64,000 bases of DNA, taken from positions 24,123 through 88,122 of the forward strand of contig CAKZON010000076.1 of NCBI GenBank assembly GCA_937136425.1, read 5' to 3'. Source of the stretch: an uncultured Crocinitomix sp. (lineage in GTDB: Bacteria > Bacteroidota > Bacteroidia > Flavobacteriales_D > Crocinitomicaceae). Position 1 is the stretch's first letter, and every line of letters starts with the position of its first letter. The notes below the pieces were generated by a model. It was not told the DNA's origin and ran no database searches. It saw only the letters and a list, made by a program, of their open reading frames with translations. Below, in pieces: positions 1 to 9,221 of this stretch. The position numbers and the translations under genes were made by a program.

Positions 1-2
1 AT

Positions 3-923
3 CCAGAGTTTGGAGCAACATTTACTTATTATTTAAAATCGGCACCAAAATCACCAAAAAAACAGCGTTGGGGTAAAGAGAAAAAGGCGAAGGAAGCTGG
101 AACTGATATTGAGTATCCAACCTATGAAGAGTTTGTGGCAGAAGATACCTATGAAGATGCTTATTTACTATTTGTAATTAAAGACAGTAAAGGGAATGAA
201 GTGCGAAAATTAAAAACTGCTGCAAGTGAAGGTATGAATCGTATTACTTGGAATTTACGTTACCCAAGCACTAATCCAATTAAAACAAGCGCAGGTGCGG
301 TTGGAAGATACAGTAATCCGGATGAAGGACCTCTTGTATTACCCGGAACTTATGGTGTTGAAATGTACTTGAGTGATAACGGTGTACTTTCAAAAGTGGC
401 CGATTCACAATCATTCGAAGTTAAGGCTTTAGAGAATTCGTCATTGGCACGTCAATCTGAAGAAAACATAGCCTTTAAAAGAGATTTATCTGAATTGAGA
501 AGAAGAATGAGGGGTACTTCTAATCAGTTAAATGAAACAGATAATTCATTGAGTCATATTAAAGCAGCTATTCAGCAATATCCTGATGCCAATATTAATT
601 GGATGAAAGAGGTTAAAGCCTTGGAGAAATTAATGCACGATATTAATATTAGCCTTTGGGGAGATTATCACAAATCAAGCAGGGATGTTGAAACATTGCC
701 AAGTGCAGGAGGTAGGTTAGAAACAATTGTTTATCAATGTTGGTATTCAACTTCTGATGTTACTTCAACCCAAAAAGAGCAACTCTCAATTGCAAAAGTT
801 GAATACGCCCAAATTCGATCTAAAGTAGATGAATTACTCATGCGTGTTGGAGAACTAGAGAAACAAATGAATATTGCAGGAGTTCCTTATACACCTAATC
901 GTCCAGATTGGAAGAATGATTAG
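3..923 (+). CDS. Sortilin/VPS10-like BNR-repeat glycosyl hydrolase, C-terminal part
   Basis: Partial gene: the reading frame is open from base 3 to the stop at 923, so about 306 C-terminal residues are present and the start lies left of the window. The visible part has the beta-rich stretch that follows the beta-propeller in the large exported 'VPS10/BNR-repeat glycosyl hydrolase' proteins of Bacteroidota (GMNRITWNLRYP, then LPGTYGVEMYLSDNG), followed by a helical tail rich in charged residues. The propeller itself is outside the window, so the family call rests on this C-terminal module and on recall of the family. Substrate is unknown. It overlaps the next gene by 8 bp, which suggests translational coupling. 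Confidence 0.6.
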   Translation, partial: PEFGATFTYYLKSAPKSPKKQRWGKEKKAKEAGTDIEYPTYEEFVAEDTYEDAYLLFVIKDSKGNEVRKLKTAASEGMNRITWNLRYPSTNPIKTSAGAVGRYSNPDEGPLVLPGTYGVEMYLSDNGVLSKVADSQSFEVKALENSSLARQSEENIAFKRDLSELRRRMRGTSNQLNETDNSLSHIKAAIQQYPDANINWMKEVKALEKLMHDINISLWGDYHKSSRDVETLPSAGGRLETIVYQCWYSTSDVTSTQKEQLSIAKVEYAQIRSKVDELLMRVGELEKQMNIAGVPYTPNRPDWKND

Positions 924-2505
924 GAGTGGCGTTTTATTAATCCTTTTAACTATTTTCCTGACCGGTTCCGCAATCGGTCAGGAATTTAATTTTTACTCGG
1001 GTAAAAATGTACTAGGTGAAAAAATGTATGGCCTTGAAGATAAGCACGGCCTAAAAGTCACTGAGCTCAAATGGCGATCGCATTATAAATATGAGATTGA
1101 GCAGTTTGGACAACCTCTTGGAGTTGTTTCTGAAGATGGAGAAAACTATTTCTTTATTAATATGATGGGAGAACGTGTTTCAACTTTCTCTTTTCCTGAA
1201 ACTTATGTAATAGAGGATATGCGAATGCAATACGAACTTGATGTTAAGATTACTTATTACTTGTATAATGCACATGAAAACACCTCAAACTATCGTTATT
1301 ATTTGAACAAAGATTGTGCATGCGAACCACGGCCGTATTATCCTTGTCCGCCGCGTTTTCCAATGGACACAACAAATAGTTCAAGAGCAGTTAAACAAGT
1401 GCAGCAAATGCAGTTTATTCTTGAATTCTATACGCTTGATAGTGCAGTTACTTATGCAAACAAACTTATAAAAGAGGATGCAAATGAACCGCAATATCAT
1501 TATTATAAAGCATGGTTACTTGAGCAGGCATTTATGATTTCTTATAATCGCTACTCTTTAGTGAATTATGGAGATGAATTTCCTGTTTATATGTGGGATG
1601 AATTAATTCGACTGAGAGATAAAGGCTTAATAGGAAATGACGAAAAACTGCAGATGTATTTAGCACAATATGAGCGAATTCAAAAAGAAATTGAAAAATT
1701 AGAAAAGCAACCCAATTGGTTTCAGCGGAATAAGAAGGATGCTGTTCGATATATCTTGGATGAAAGTGATTTTGGATATGTTAATATCGGTGATGAGTTT
1801 GGTAGTTGGTATGATGAAGAAAATTATAAACTCAGAAATAAATCATATCATGAGGCAATAGATGCTTTAACAGAGGTTGTAGCATTGGAGAATGAGGAGG
1901 AAGTTGTTGTGTTAACTAAGGCTTGGCAAAATTTAATTATTGATGCTTTCCTTTGGGAGCATACAATTCCTTACACTGGAGGAGCTTTACCTTATGAATC
2001 GGTGTATGATCGGAACGAAACAGAATTGCGTAAAAGCCCGCATTTATATACACTTTTAAAATATGAAAAGTTTGGTCCTATCATGCGTTTAAACGGCACG
2101 CAACGGAATGATGAAATTGGAGTAGGGCTTGGGTTAAACTTTGGTGCATTAACAAGGATTAATAAAATTTGGACAACAGAAATTAGTACAGGCTTAGGTT
2201 ATAATCACTTTTTCACCAATAATACTTATGGCGAGTTTTATCTTGATTTTACGCTTGCTCCAGCAGGTTGGGTTGAATTAAGAACTAGCCCTTCCATTTT
2301 AACAAATTATGATGGTGTAAAGGGAGTAGGTTTTTTGCCTACTATTGGTGTCAGAATTTGGGACATTTATTTAAGTTATGGCTATAATTTTGCCAATAAA
2401 TCCAAGTTTAATGCCATTCGCGGACATAGTTTTGGTTTGAGTTATGGCTTTACTTTTTTGAGTAGTCCTACATTTATTGAAAAAGAGGATGGATTTGAGC
2501 TTTAA
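916..2505 (+). CDS. Exported protein with C-terminal outer-membrane beta-barrel
   Basis: I chose the ATG at 916 rather than the upstream ATG at 874 because it begins a clean signal peptide (MIRSGVLLILLTIFL, ending SAIGQ), giving 529 residues. The N-terminal part has a short Cys/Pro-rich patch (CACEPRPYYPCPPRF) near residue 135. The middle (about 150-350) is helical and charged, like TPR-type proteins. The last ~140 residues alternate aromatic and glycine-rich strands (GVGLGLNFGAL, TEISTGLGYNHFF, SYGYNFANKS) as in outer-membrane barrels. It overlaps the preceding gene by 8 bp and the convergent gene after it by 4 bp. No specific function recognised. Confidence 0.7.
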   Translation: MIRSGVLLILLTIFLTGSAIGQEFNFYSGKNVLGEKMYGLEDKHGLKVTELKWRSHYKYEIEQFGQPLGVVSEDGENYFFINMMGERVSTFSFPETYVIEDMRMQYELDVKITYYLYNAHENTSNYRYYLNKDCACEPRPYYPCPPRFPMDTTNSSRAVKQVQQMQFILEFYTLDSAVTYANKLIKEDANEPQYHYYKAWLLEQAFMISYNRYSLVNYGDEFPVYMWDELIRLRDKGLIGNDEKLQMYLAQYERIQKEIEKLEKQPNWFQRNKKDAVRYILDESDFGYVNIGDEFGSWYDEENYKLRNKSYHEAIDALTEVVALENEEEVVVLTKAWQNLIIDAFLWEHTIPYTGGALPYESVYDRNETELRKSPHLYTLLKYEKFGPIMRLNGTQRNDEIGVGLGLNFGALTRINKIWTTEISTGLGYNHFFTNNTYGEFYLDFTLAPAGWVELRTSPSILTNYDGVKGVGFLPTIGVRIWDIYLSYGYNFANKSKFNAIRGHSFGLSYGFTFLSSPTFIEKEDGFEL

Positions 2506-3389
2506 TCGATTAGATTAATTCCATTTTTACCACAATTAAAGAGTAAGTCTATTGCACTCAGGTTGTTTTCAAAATCGCCTTTATTTAGCACTTGTTGATA
2601 TGCTTGCGCTTGAAAATTTGTTCGCGATTTTGGGTACATCTCATTTTTTAGTTCAATAGAACTGTTTTCTTCTTTTTGGGAAATACGAACTTTACATTCA
2701 ATACCAAAGCAGCTCATTAAAAAGTGAGTTAATTCCAAACTTAAATCGACTAATTTTTCGTGCTTTTTTTGCAATATTTCAAAAAGCTCGTCTGCATAAT
2801 ATTCGAAATAAGGTGCTCTCCGGTAAGCACTTTCAATTGCTTTAATATGATCTTTTTGCCAATCTTCTGTATAGCTTATTAAGATATCATTCATTAAAGT
2901 TTCTTTGCCATTTGGCCGAACAACTGGAACGATAAGATTTTGCAACCCGTTAGCAGATAAAATAGTACACCTGCTGCGATAGGATTGTTTTTGAAACCGC
3001 TCGTTAACATCTAAAATTATTTCTTGAATGGGCTTAATGTTGGCAAAGTAGGCCAAGTTCCCTAAATAACTTGCAGGTGAAATAATACTTGTTGTCTCTG
3101 TTTCGGAGGTTTCTATTATTGCGCTAGTAGCTATATCCAGTTGTAATTCTCCCGAAATAATTTGTGCAACCTCTTGATTTGATTTTGTTTTTAATGCCGC
3201 CTCGTAGGTAATCGCAGTCCTAATGTCATCAAAACTTTTTTGATGCACCAAACGTATTGGTCGCCGCGTAAAAGTATAAGAGCTTTCATTCTGCCCCTCC
3301 TCATGGTAAGCCAATCGGGCATTAAGGTTTTTGGTGACTCCAAAATGATAAGTACCGTCAGAGCAAACTAAAATATAAGCCGTAAACAT
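2502..3389 (-). CDS. GIY-YIG nuclease domain fused to WbqC-like protein
   Basis: A 295-residue protein with two recognisable parts. Residues 1-80 are a GIY-YIG nuclease domain: AYIL (4-7), YHFGVT (14-19), the conserved Arg25 and His29 of the second motif, and a candidate metal-binding Glu63 in YEAALK. Residues about 103-295 match the WbqC family seen throughout Bacteroidota (PASYLGNLAYF, QKQSYRSRCTILSANG, DWQKDHIKAIESAYRRAPYFEYY). The reading frame is continuous with no stop between them. It lies 9 bp downstream of lepB, where Bacteroidota usually carry a stand-alone WbqC gene. The WbqC role is poorly known (named after an O-antigen locus); what the nuclease adds is unknown. Confidence 0.85.
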   Translation of the reverse strand: MFTAYILVCSDGTYHFGVTKNLNARLAYHEEGQNESSYTFTRRPIRLVHQKSFDDIRTAITYEAALKTKSNQEVAQIISGELQLDIATSAIIETSETETTSIISPASYLGNLAYFANIKPIQEIILDVNERFQKQSYRSRCTILSANGLQNLIVPVVRPNGKETLMNDILISYTEDWQKDHIKAIESAYRRAPYFEYYADELFEILQKKHEKLVDLSLELTHFLMSCFGIECKVRISQKEENSSIELKNEMYPKSRTNFQAQAYQQVLNKGDFENNLSAIDLLFNCGKNGINLID

Positions 3390-3398
3390 GTACCTGGA

Positions 3399-5240
3399 TT
3401 AATCAATCCCGCTAAATATTCTGTTCCAACGTACTCCTTGGTCGCCTTTTGACATCCAAATAAATGCAGCACGTCCTACTACGTGATCCTCAGGGACAAA
3501 CCCCCAGAATCTTGAATCGGCAGAACTATTTCTATTATCTCCCATCAGCCAGTAGTAGTTCATTTCAATGGTATAAGTAGTTACTTTTTTACCGTCGATA
3601 TAAATGCCATCTGCCTTTTCAGCAAGTGTATGATGCTCATATGCCGTTATAATTCTGCGGTAAATTGGAAGTGACTTATGATTCAATTCCACCACATCTC
3701 CAGCAGCAGGAATTTTTAACGGACCAAAATTATCTTCAGACCAATCATATTGATTGTTATTAGGGAAGATAGGGTAGTAACTTGTAGGAGTTCCTTTTTC
3801 CAAATCTTTTTTGTAATAACCTAGCTCCTTAGTGTATGGCACCAATTCCGGATATTTTGGTTTAACCTCTGCAAATTTTGTTTTTGACATTGGAATGGTA
3901 ACATCACCAAACTCATCATAACCTAATTCAAAAGCACTACATCCAAAGTTTTCGCGGTAAAAATTGTCTTCAGCCATTGTCCATTGTCTTGACGATTGAT
4001 TGTCTTTTTCTTGGCTAAAGCTATAAGGATGTCTATACCCTTTTAAGGTGTATTTATATTGCATGTGCGGAGCTTGATAAGCCAATTCATTATTCACATA
4101 CAACTCTTTGTCCTTAATTTCTATTTCATCACCATAAATGGCAACGCAACGCTTAATATAATTCTCTCTTTTATCAACTGGTCGATCTAAGATTCCATTG
4201 ATCGCAGTATAGCCTCTTTTTTGATCTTCTTCGTCTTGCAGTCTACAAAAGACCTTACCCTCTGCAAAGTTATTTCGAGCTCTATTGATGTAATACTGCA
4301 TATTGCCTTCAAAACCACCAACACCTAATCCGTCAGAATAGGCCATTAAATAGGCTTCATCCATCAAAATTTGTTCGTATGTATGTCCAATTAACCCATA
4401 AGGCATTCTAGGATCATTTAAAGCGCTATCTCCAGCAGGGAAATTGAATACTGTTACATCATTTCGCTCTACAAATCGGAAACCTGGTAAACGCGTATAA
4501 GGTATTTTTTGAATCTCAACATATGACTTTACATTCATTAGTGGTGCAAAACTATTGTGCACTACCGGGTATGAGAATGGTGTCATTGGAACACGCGGTC
4601 CAAAGGTTAATTTTTCTACAAATAAATAATCACCAACCATTAATGTTTTTTCCATTGATCCAGTAGGAATCGTATAGGGTTCAAAAACATAGGTTCTAAT
4701 TGCACTTGCAGCAATTAATGCAAATAAAATGGCATCACCCCATTCTTTAAAAATTGATTTTTTACCTGATTTTCTGCTAAATCCTAGTTTTGAAATGGGA
4801 TAAGCAATTGCATGTCCAATAATGGGTAAAGCAAAGAATAGTGCTACATGGTCACTTGGAGTTCTTGCATCAACTTGCTTTGGAATATCCCAGTTGGTAT
4901 CTTTAACAGGTTGCGATTCTTCGTTATTTGCTATTTTCCAAAATACAGGAAAAGGAAATAGAATTCCTAAAATTGTTTCTTTAACACCAAAAACGCCGAA
5001 TTTACGAATGACAGTTACATTGATGGCTGCCCACATAATAAATTGAATTCCTGGCATCAATAAAAAGATAACCCAATACCAAGGTTGTTTACAAGCACGT
5101 AAAACAACAAAATAGTTGTAAAACGGAATATAAGCTGTCCATGCTGGTGCGTCAATTCGTGGCAAAAACTTAAACCAAAGTCCAATGGCTGGAGTCAGCA
5201 CAATGATTAAATATCCTATTATTAAACTTAAATATTCCAT
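3399..5240 (-). CDS. lepB: Signal peptidase I (extended Bacteroidota type)
   Basis: Cleaves signal peptides from exported proteins at the outer face of the inner membrane. The 613 residues begin with a multi-helix membrane domain of DUF5684 type (1-105), then a membrane anchor (~165-185) and the S26 protease. Catalytic Ser195 lies in TGSMEKTL, the general-base Lys is probably Lys363 in YIKRCVAIYGDE, and the late box is GDNRNSSADSRFWG near the C terminus. The Ser-to-Lys distance (168 residues) is much longer than in Escherichia coli LepB because of a large insertion, a feature known in this phylum. It sits between dapB (1 bp) and the GIY-YIG/WbqC gene, all on the minus strand, and is probably co-transcribed. 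Confidence 0.95.
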   Translation of the reverse strand: MEYLSLIIGYLIIVLTPAIGLWFKFLPRIDAPAWTAYIPFYNYFVVLRACKQPWYWVIFLLMPGIQFIMWAAINVTVIRKFGVFGVKETILGILFPFPVFWKIANNEESQPVKDTNWDIPKQVDARTPSDHVALFFALPIIGHAIAYPISKLGFSRKSGKKSIFKEWGDAILFALIAASAIRTYVFEPYTIPTGSMEKTLMVGDYLFVEKLTFGPRVPMTPFSYPVVHNSFAPLMNVKSYVEIQKIPYTRLPGFRFVERNDVTVFNFPAGDSALNDPRMPYGLIGHTYEQILMDEAYLMAYSDGLGVGGFEGNMQYYINRARNNFAEGKVFCRLQDEEDQKRGYTAINGILDRPVDKRENYIKRCVAIYGDEIEIKDKELYVNNELAYQAPHMQYKYTLKGYRHPYSFSQEKDNQSSRQWTMAEDNFYRENFGCSAFELGYDEFGDVTIPMSKTKFAEVKPKYPELVPYTKELGYYKKDLEKGTPTSYYPIFPNNNQYDWSEDNFGPLKIPAAGDVVELNHKSLPIYRRIITAYEHHTLAEKADGIYIDGKKVTTYTIEMNYYWLMGDNRNSSADSRFWGFVPEDHVVGRAAFIWMSKGDQGVRWNRIFSGID

Positions 5241-5241
5241 A

Positions 5242-5961
5242 TTAAAATTTTAAAACGTCTTGCATTGTAAAAACACCCTTTTTTCCAATTAACCATTCAG
5301 CAGCTAATACGCTACCTTGAGCAAAACCTTTGCGGTTATGGGCAGTGTGCTTAATTTCAATGCTGTCAATTGCTGACGTGTACTTTATTTCATGTGTTCC
5401 GGGTACTTTGGGTAGACGAAGCGATTCAATAGAAAGGGCTTCGTCATTTTCCAAGGCGGTCGGTTTATTGTTTTCCCAACTGTTATAATGTTGGTGTTCT
5501 TCTATAATTTGTTCGGCCAAGCTAATTCCTGTTCCGCTTGGAGCATCTAATTTTTCTGTATGATGAATCTCGACAACTTCAGCCGAATAATCATTCAGTT
5601 CGTTCATTATTTTAGCCAAATAACGGTTCACTGCAAAAAATGCATTTACTCCTAAACTAAAGTTAGTAGCGTGTAACATGCAACCAGATTTGGATGAGCA
5701 ATAAGTGCTTAACGCATCTAAATCATCATACCAACCTGTTGTACCAATTGCTACAGGAATCGATTTGTCAATAGCAAAACGAATATTTTCAGCAGCAAAT
5801 TCTGGTTTTGAAAATTCAATTATTACATCTGTATTACTATAATCGAAAGATTCTTTAGGGTTTGAACTATCAACGCGTGCAGTTATTTGATGACCTCTCT
5901 CTATAGCAAAGGCCTCAATTTCTTTCCCCATTTTTCCGTACCCAAAAAGTGCGATATTCAT
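5242..5961 (-). CDS. dapB: 4-hydroxy-tetrahydrodipicolinate reductase
   Basis: Reduces 4-hydroxy-tetrahydrodipicolinate with NAD(P)H in the lysine/diaminopimelate pathway, in the cytoplasm. The 239-residue length fits the short DapB form of Bacteroidota. The N-terminal nucleotide-binding motif is GYGKMGKEI (7-15), and the signature EIHHTEKLDAPSGTG carries the catalytic His pair and the substrate-binding Lys and SGTG. It is the first gene of the minus-strand dapB-lepB-WbqC block, with 1 bp to lepB. Peptidoglycan precursor synthesis and secretion-related genes are commonly kept together at this locus in the phylum. Confidence 0.96.
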   Translation of the reverse strand: MNIALFGYGKMGKEIEAFAIERGHQITARVDSSNPKESFDYSNTDVIIEFSKPEFAAENIRFAIDKSIPVAIGTTGWYDDLDALSTYCSSKSGCMLHATNFSLGVNAFFAVNRYLAKIMNELNDYSAEVVEIHHTEKLDAPSGTGISLAEQIIEEHQHYNSWENNKPTALENDEALSIESLRLPKVPGTHEIKYTSAIDSIEIKHTAHNRKGFAQGSVLAAEWLIGKKGVFTMQDVLKF

Positions 5962-6102
5962 TTAAAAAGTTTCTGCGAAAATAAGAATTTTAATGCTGAT
6001 TTGCTTTTGTACTGGCATATCATTTTATAGGGTTAGTAAAAGAATCATCAATTCGTTACAAAATCCTTTTTGGAATCTAGGTTTTACTTTCCTCTTTTTA
6101 AG

Positions 6103-6110
6103 TAAATTTG
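6103..6110 (+). promoter_or_regulatory. Candidate Bacteroidota -7 box (TAAATTTG)
   Basis: Exact match to TAnnTTTG, the known -7 element of the Bacteroidota primary sigma factor, 33 bp before the start codon of the lipoprotein gene at 6144. No well-spaced TTTG -33 box is visible. Confidence 0.45.
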
Positions 6111-6143
6111 TAGGGAAATCAATCATTAATTTTTATTTAAATA

Positions 6144-6803
6144 ATGAAACCATACTTTATCCTTTCAACCCTTTTTATAAGTTTGTTTTTAGCTAGTTGC
6201 AATGCCGATTCGGATATTAGTGAATCAGATCAACTTGAAGTGAATGAATTGGATGAAATGAATGATCTCATGGATGAATTAAATAATCCAGATCCTTTAG
6301 ATACAAATGATTGGAGAAATTATTTTGACATGGCTGTTCCTGCTCCAATGTTTGAAATGGAAGAGTTAAATCCAACAGCAATAGCACAATATGGTTATGT
6401 TGAGGAGGTTGAAATAGACTCAGTTAACACAGAAGTGAAAGAACATTACTTAATCGTATTAATGGAGCAAAAATCTTTGATCGAAGATTATCCTGTTGAG
6501 CGTGAGATTGATGTAATGTCCTATCGAAATGATGCCGTTAATGCTCTTTTAGGAAATAATAACGGGTTTAAAAATTTAACTGAAGAGCCTGCAGTAGAAG
6601 ATTTACACGGGTTGGAATGTGTGAGAAATGAACTGTCTAGAACATTGACTGGGAATAATGGAGACATACTTTTGTATTACCAAATGGCAATTGTAGAAGG
6701 TGAGACTGCTTTTTATCAAATTTTAACTTGGTGTATTGACTCACAACGAGAAGATTTTGAATACGAAATGGAAAAAATTATTAACTCTTTTAAAGAGATT
6801 TAA
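6144..6803 (+). CDS. Lipoprotein, paralogue 1 of a tandem pair
   Basis: 219 residues starting with a lipoprotein signal (hydrophobic stretch ending LFLASC, Cys19 as the lipidated residue), followed by a very acidic linker (about 20-50, many Asp/Glu/Asn). The remaining domain shares its pattern with the next gene: a QYG block, then EHYLIVLMEQ, then a C-terminal TAFYQILTW ... KIINSFKEI. The two are therefore tandem paralogues, this one being longer. No known family was recognised. An exact TAnnTTTG box precedes it. Confidence 0.8.
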   Translation: MKPYFILSTLFISLFLASCNADSDISESDQLEVNELDEMNDLMDELNNPDPLDTNDWRNYFDMAVPAPMFEMEELNPTAIAQYGYVEEVEIDSVNTEVKEHYLIVLMEQKSLIEDYPVEREIDVMSYRNDAVNALLGNNNGFKNLTEEPAVEDLHGLECVRNELSRTLTGNNGDILLYYQMAIVEGETAFYQILTWCIDSQREDFEYEMEKIINSFKEI

Positions 6804-6842
6804 TCAACCAATAGAAAAGGAAGTTATTCCAAGCATAATTCG

Positions 6843-6850
6843 TATTTTTG
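6843..6850 (+). promoter_or_regulatory. Candidate Bacteroidota -7 box (TATTTTTG)
   Basis: Exact TAnnTTTG match in the 81-bp gap between the two lipoprotein paralogues, 34 bp before the ATG at 6885. This is nearly the same distance as for the first paralogue, suggesting the promoter was duplicated with the gene. No clear -33 box. Confidence 0.4.
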
Positions 6851-6884
6851 ATCGTTACCGTAGTCTTGAATTAAACCGTAGCAA

Positions 6885-7415
6885 ATGAAACTTAAAACCT
6901 ATTTATCACTCTTACTTTTTTTAGTCTTATTTGTTTCTTGTAATGGAGAATCAGATTTTGAGCAAAAAAATATAGATGGCGATTTTACCATTGAATTGCC
7001 AACTTATATGCATGAATTAGATTTGGGAATTCCTGAAGCTGCTATGCAATATGGTAATGAATTAGAAGAGCATTATGTTGCAGTATTAAAAGAATCACCT
7101 TCAACATTAATGGAATATGGGGTAATTAATTTGGCTGGATATGCAGATATGTACATGTCAGGTTTTGAAGTTTCTATAGAAGGTGCAACAATAAATCAAT
7201 TAAGTGATGGGGTCGAGCAGCATAATGGTATGGAGGTAATCACTTTTGATGCTGATGGAATATTACCAGAAAATGGATTAGGAATTTACTATTATATTAA
7301 ATTTTATAAAAGCGAAACGGCTTATTACTATGTGCTTGATTGGACCTTGTCAGATTACAAGGAACAACATTTAAGCGACATGAAAAAAATAACAAATTCA
7401 ATAAAAGAACTATAA
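6885..7415 (+). CDS. Lipoprotein, paralogue 2 of a tandem pair
   Basis: 176 residues with a lipoprotein signal (LFLVLFVSC, Cys19) and then a domain aligning with the preceding gene: AAMQYGNELEEHYVAVLKES against AIAQYGYVEEVE ... EHYLIVLMEQ, and TAYYYVLDW ... KKITNSIKEL at the end. It lacks most of the acidic linker of paralogue 1. No known family was recognised. Its stop is 4 bp before the ettA start, so it may be co-transcribed with ettA, though a functional link is not evident. Confidence 0.8.
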   Translation: MKLKTYLSLLLFLVLFVSCNGESDFEQKNIDGDFTIELPTYMHELDLGIPEAAMQYGNELEEHYVAVLKESPSTLMEYGVINLAGYADMYMSGFEVSIEGATINQLSDGVEQHNGMEVITFDADGILPENGLGIYYYIKFYKSETAYYYVLDWTLSDYKEQHLSDMKKITNSIKEL

Positions 7416-7419
7416 CAAT

Positions 7420-9105
7420 ATGTCAGACGATAAGAAGATTATATTTTCAATGGTGGGTGTTTCTAAAGCAACGCCGCAAGGAAAACCAATTATAAAAAAC
7501 ATTTATTTATCCTTTTATTACGGAGCCAAAATTGGTATTATCGGGATGAATGGTTCAGGTAAGTCAACGGTGTTAAAAATTATTGCTGGGTTGGATAAAG
7601 CTTACCAAGGTGAGGTTGTTTTTAATAGTGATTATTCAGTAGGTTATCTTGCTCAGGAACCAATTGTAGATCCTGAAAAAACAGTGAAAGAAATTGTGCA
7701 AGAAGGTGTGCAAGCTACGGTGGATTTGCTAAAAGAATATGAAGAGATCAATGCAGGTTTCATGGATGAAGCTGTAATGAATGATCCTGATAAAATGAAT
7801 GCATTGATTGAGCGCCAAGGAACTGTACAAGAAAAAATTGATCAGTTAGACGCTTGGGATTTAGATAGCAAACTAGAGCGTGCAATGGATGCGCTGCGTT
7901 GCCCACCAGAAGATCAAAAAATTGGTACGCTTTCAGGAGGAGAAAAAAGACGTGTTGCACTTTGCCGTTTACTTCTTCAAAATCCTGATATCTTATTATT
8001 GGATGAGCCTACCAACCACTTAGACGCTGAGTCTGTTGATTGGTTAGAACAACATTTAAAGCAGTACAGCGGAACTGTTATTGCAATTACGCACGACCGT
8101 TACTTCTTAGATAATGTGGCAGGTTGGATTTTAGAGTTGGATCGTGGTTCAGGTATTCCGTGGAAAGGAAATTATTCTTCTTGGTTAGATCAAAAAACCA
8201 AGAAAATGGCCGGGGAAGAAAAACAAGCCAGCAAGCGAAGAAAAGTACTAGAGCGTGAGTTAGAATGGGTACGTATGAATCCTAAAGGAAGGCATGCTAA
8301 AAATAAAGCGCGTTTAAATAATTACGATAAATTATTAAGTGAGGATACTAATACGCGTGATGAGAAATTGGAACTTCCAATCCCGAATGGTCCAAGATTA
8401 GGAACTAATGTGATTGAAGCTGCAGGTGTTTCAAAGAGTTTTGATACAAAACTATTGTATGACGATTTGAACTTTAATTTACCTCCTGCAGGAATTGTTG
8501 GAATTATTGGACCAAATGGTGCGGGTAAAACAACTATTTTCAAAATGATAATGGATGAATTGACTCCTGACGGTGGTGAATTTAAAGTAGGGGAGACAGT
8601 TGAAATTGGATACGTAGATCAAGATCATAAGGACATGGATCCTGAAAAAACAATTTTTGAGGTTGTAACTGGCGGAACAGAACACATTGAAATTGGAAAT
8701 CAGAAAATTAATTCACGTGCTTATTTAAGTCGTTTCAACTTTAATGGAGCTGATCAAGGTAAAAAAGTAGGTGTACTTTCTGGTGGAGAAAGAAACAGAC
8801 TACATTTGGCTATGACCTTAAAAACTGAGGCGAATGTTTTGTTACTGGATGAGCCTACCAATGATTTGGATGTAAATACAATTCGTGCATTGGAAGAAGG
8901 TATTGAAAGCTTTGCAGGTTGTGCAGTAGTAATTTCTCACGACAGATGGTTTTTAGATCGAATTTGTACACATATTTTAGCTTTTGAAAACGATTCAAGT
9001 GTTTATTGGTTTGAAGGAACTTATTCTGAATATGAAGAAAATCGTAGAAAAAGATTAGGAGATACGGAACCAAAACGTGTTCGTTACAGAAAGTTAATGA
9101 ATTAA
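7420..9105 (+). CDS. ettA: Energy-dependent translational throttle protein EttA (ABC-F ATPase)
   Basis: ABC-F ATPase that binds the ribosomal E site and tunes the first elongation step to the ATP/ADP ratio. Soluble, 561 residues, two ABC domains with no membrane segments. First domain: Walker A GMNGSGKST (~43-51), signature LSGGEKRRVALCRLLL, Walker B ILLLDEPTNHLD. Second domain: GPNGAGKTT (~367), LSGGERNRLHLAMTL and VLLLDEPTNDLD. The charged linker between them (QASKRRKVLERELEWVR) is the P-site interaction region. Length and motif spacing match EttA rather than Uup or the resistance-type ABC-F proteins. It ends in a strong terminator. Confidence 0.95.
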   Translation: MSDDKKIIFSMVGVSKATPQGKPIIKNIYLSFYYGAKIGIIGMNGSGKSTVLKIIAGLDKAYQGEVVFNSDYSVGYLAQEPIVDPEKTVKEIVQEGVQATVDLLKEYEEINAGFMDEAVMNDPDKMNALIERQGTVQEKIDQLDAWDLDSKLERAMDALRCPPEDQKIGTLSGGEKRRVALCRLLLQNPDILLLDEPTNHLDAESVDWLEQHLKQYSGTVIAITHDRYFLDNVAGWILELDRGSGIPWKGNYSSWLDQKTKKMAGEEKQASKRRKVLERELEWVRMNPKGRHAKNKARLNNYDKLLSEDTNTRDEKLELPIPNGPRLGTNVIEAAGVSKSFDTKLLYDDLNFNLPPAGIVGIIGPNGAGKTTIFKMIMDELTPDGGEFKVGETVEIGYVDQDHKDMDPEKTIFEVVTGGTEHIEIGNQKINSRAYLSRFNFNGADQGKKVGVLSGGERNRLHLAMTLKTEANVLLLDEPTNDLDVNTIRALEEGIESFAGCAVVISHDRWFLDRICTHILAFENDSSVYWFEGTYSEYEENRRKRLGDTEPKRVRYRKLMN

Positions 9106-9130
9106 AATATTGTTAGAAAACAAGGTTAAA

Positions 9131-9163
9131 AGAGGTTTGTAGCGTTACAAACCTCTTTTTTTT
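9131..9163 (+). terminator. Rho-independent terminator after ettA
   Basis: Perfect 11-bp stem (AGAGGTTTGTA at 9131-9141, TACAAACCTCT at 9146-9156) with a 4-base loop, running into eight T residues. It begins 25 bp after the ettA stop. Confidence 0.9.
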
Positions 9164-9194
9164 GGAATCCACTTAAAGACTGGATGAGAATAAC

Positions 9195-9202
9195 TAAATT
9201 TG
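9195..9202 (+). promoter_or_regulatory. Candidate Bacteroidota -7 box (TAAATTTG)
   Basis: Exact TAnnTTTG match 19 bp before the ATG at 9222 and directly after the ettA terminator, where a new transcription unit must begin. The predicted leader is short. Confidence 0.5.
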
Positions 9203-9221
9203 CACGCATAAATACGAGAGA

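Noticed and set aside
5993..6196. Open frame on the plus strand between dapB and the first lipoprotein gene
   Set aside because: It lies in a gap, has no family resemblance, covers the candidate promoter box at 6103-6110 and runs past the start of the lipoprotein gene at 6144.
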